5,595 nt of DNA, from contig JBDLRN010000041.1 in NCBI GenBank assembly GCA_039800005.1, forward strand, positions 1-5,595, written 5' to 3'. The notes beneath the pieces were generated by a model. It had not been told where the DNA came from. It saw only the letters and a list, made by a program, of their open reading frames with translations, and searched no databases. Made by a program: the position numbers and the translations under genes. This stretch comes from Casp-actino8 sp039800005 (GTDB lineage Bacteria > Actinomycetota > Acidimicrobiia > Acidimicrobiales > Ilumatobacteraceae). Of the stretch, positions 5,591 to 5,595 are shown piece after piece. Each line of letters starts with the position of its first letter. Position 1 is the stretch's first letter.

Positions 5591-5595
5591 CCTGG

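Overview
The window is GC-rich, uses GTG starts, and carries the gene order hom-thrC-rho-rpmE on the plus strand. This points to an actinomycete. The long Rho with an N-terminal insertion supports that placement. Small departures from the classical mycobacterial/streptomycete order suggest a deep-branching class such as Acidimicrobiia (Ilumatobacter-like): no thrB between thrC and rho, and an extra unknown gene after rpmE. This placement is an inference from sequence character and synteny, not from a search.

Layout: (1) 1-845 is the 3' part of hom (homoserine dehydrogenase with a C-terminal ACT domain). (2) 849-2219 is thrC (threonine synthase), 3 bases downstream and probably translationally coupled. 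(3) 2220-2407 is a 188-base gap with a candidate promoter, three successive hairpins and a very C-rich, G-poor tract just before the rho ribosome binding site. It reads as a regulated rho leader. (4) 2408-4228 is rho, 606 codons, with an intrinsically disordered insertion that includes 12 perfect Gly-X-Y triplets, mostly Gly-Asp-Arg. (5) 4229-4298 is a short gap with two G/C-run hairpins able to pair in alternative ways. (6) 4299-4520 is rpmE (zinc-type bL31). (7) 4521-4588 holds a strong composite hairpin. (8) 4589-5590 is a complete gene of unknown function. The last five bases hold nothing identifiable.

How the genes fit together: hom and thrC are threonine-pathway steps (aspartate semialdehyde to homoserine, then phosphohomoserine to threonine). 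The intervening homoserine kinase is not in the window downstream of hom. rho and rpmE belong to the transcription-termination/translation block that in many bacteria continues into prfA and prmC, beyond this window. All genes lie on the plus strand and no mobile element, CRISPR array, tRNA or rRNA is visible. The region is mostly housekeeping. The points most worth a second look are the Rho insertion and drug-pocket substitution, the structured rho leader, the missing thrB and the unknown last gene.
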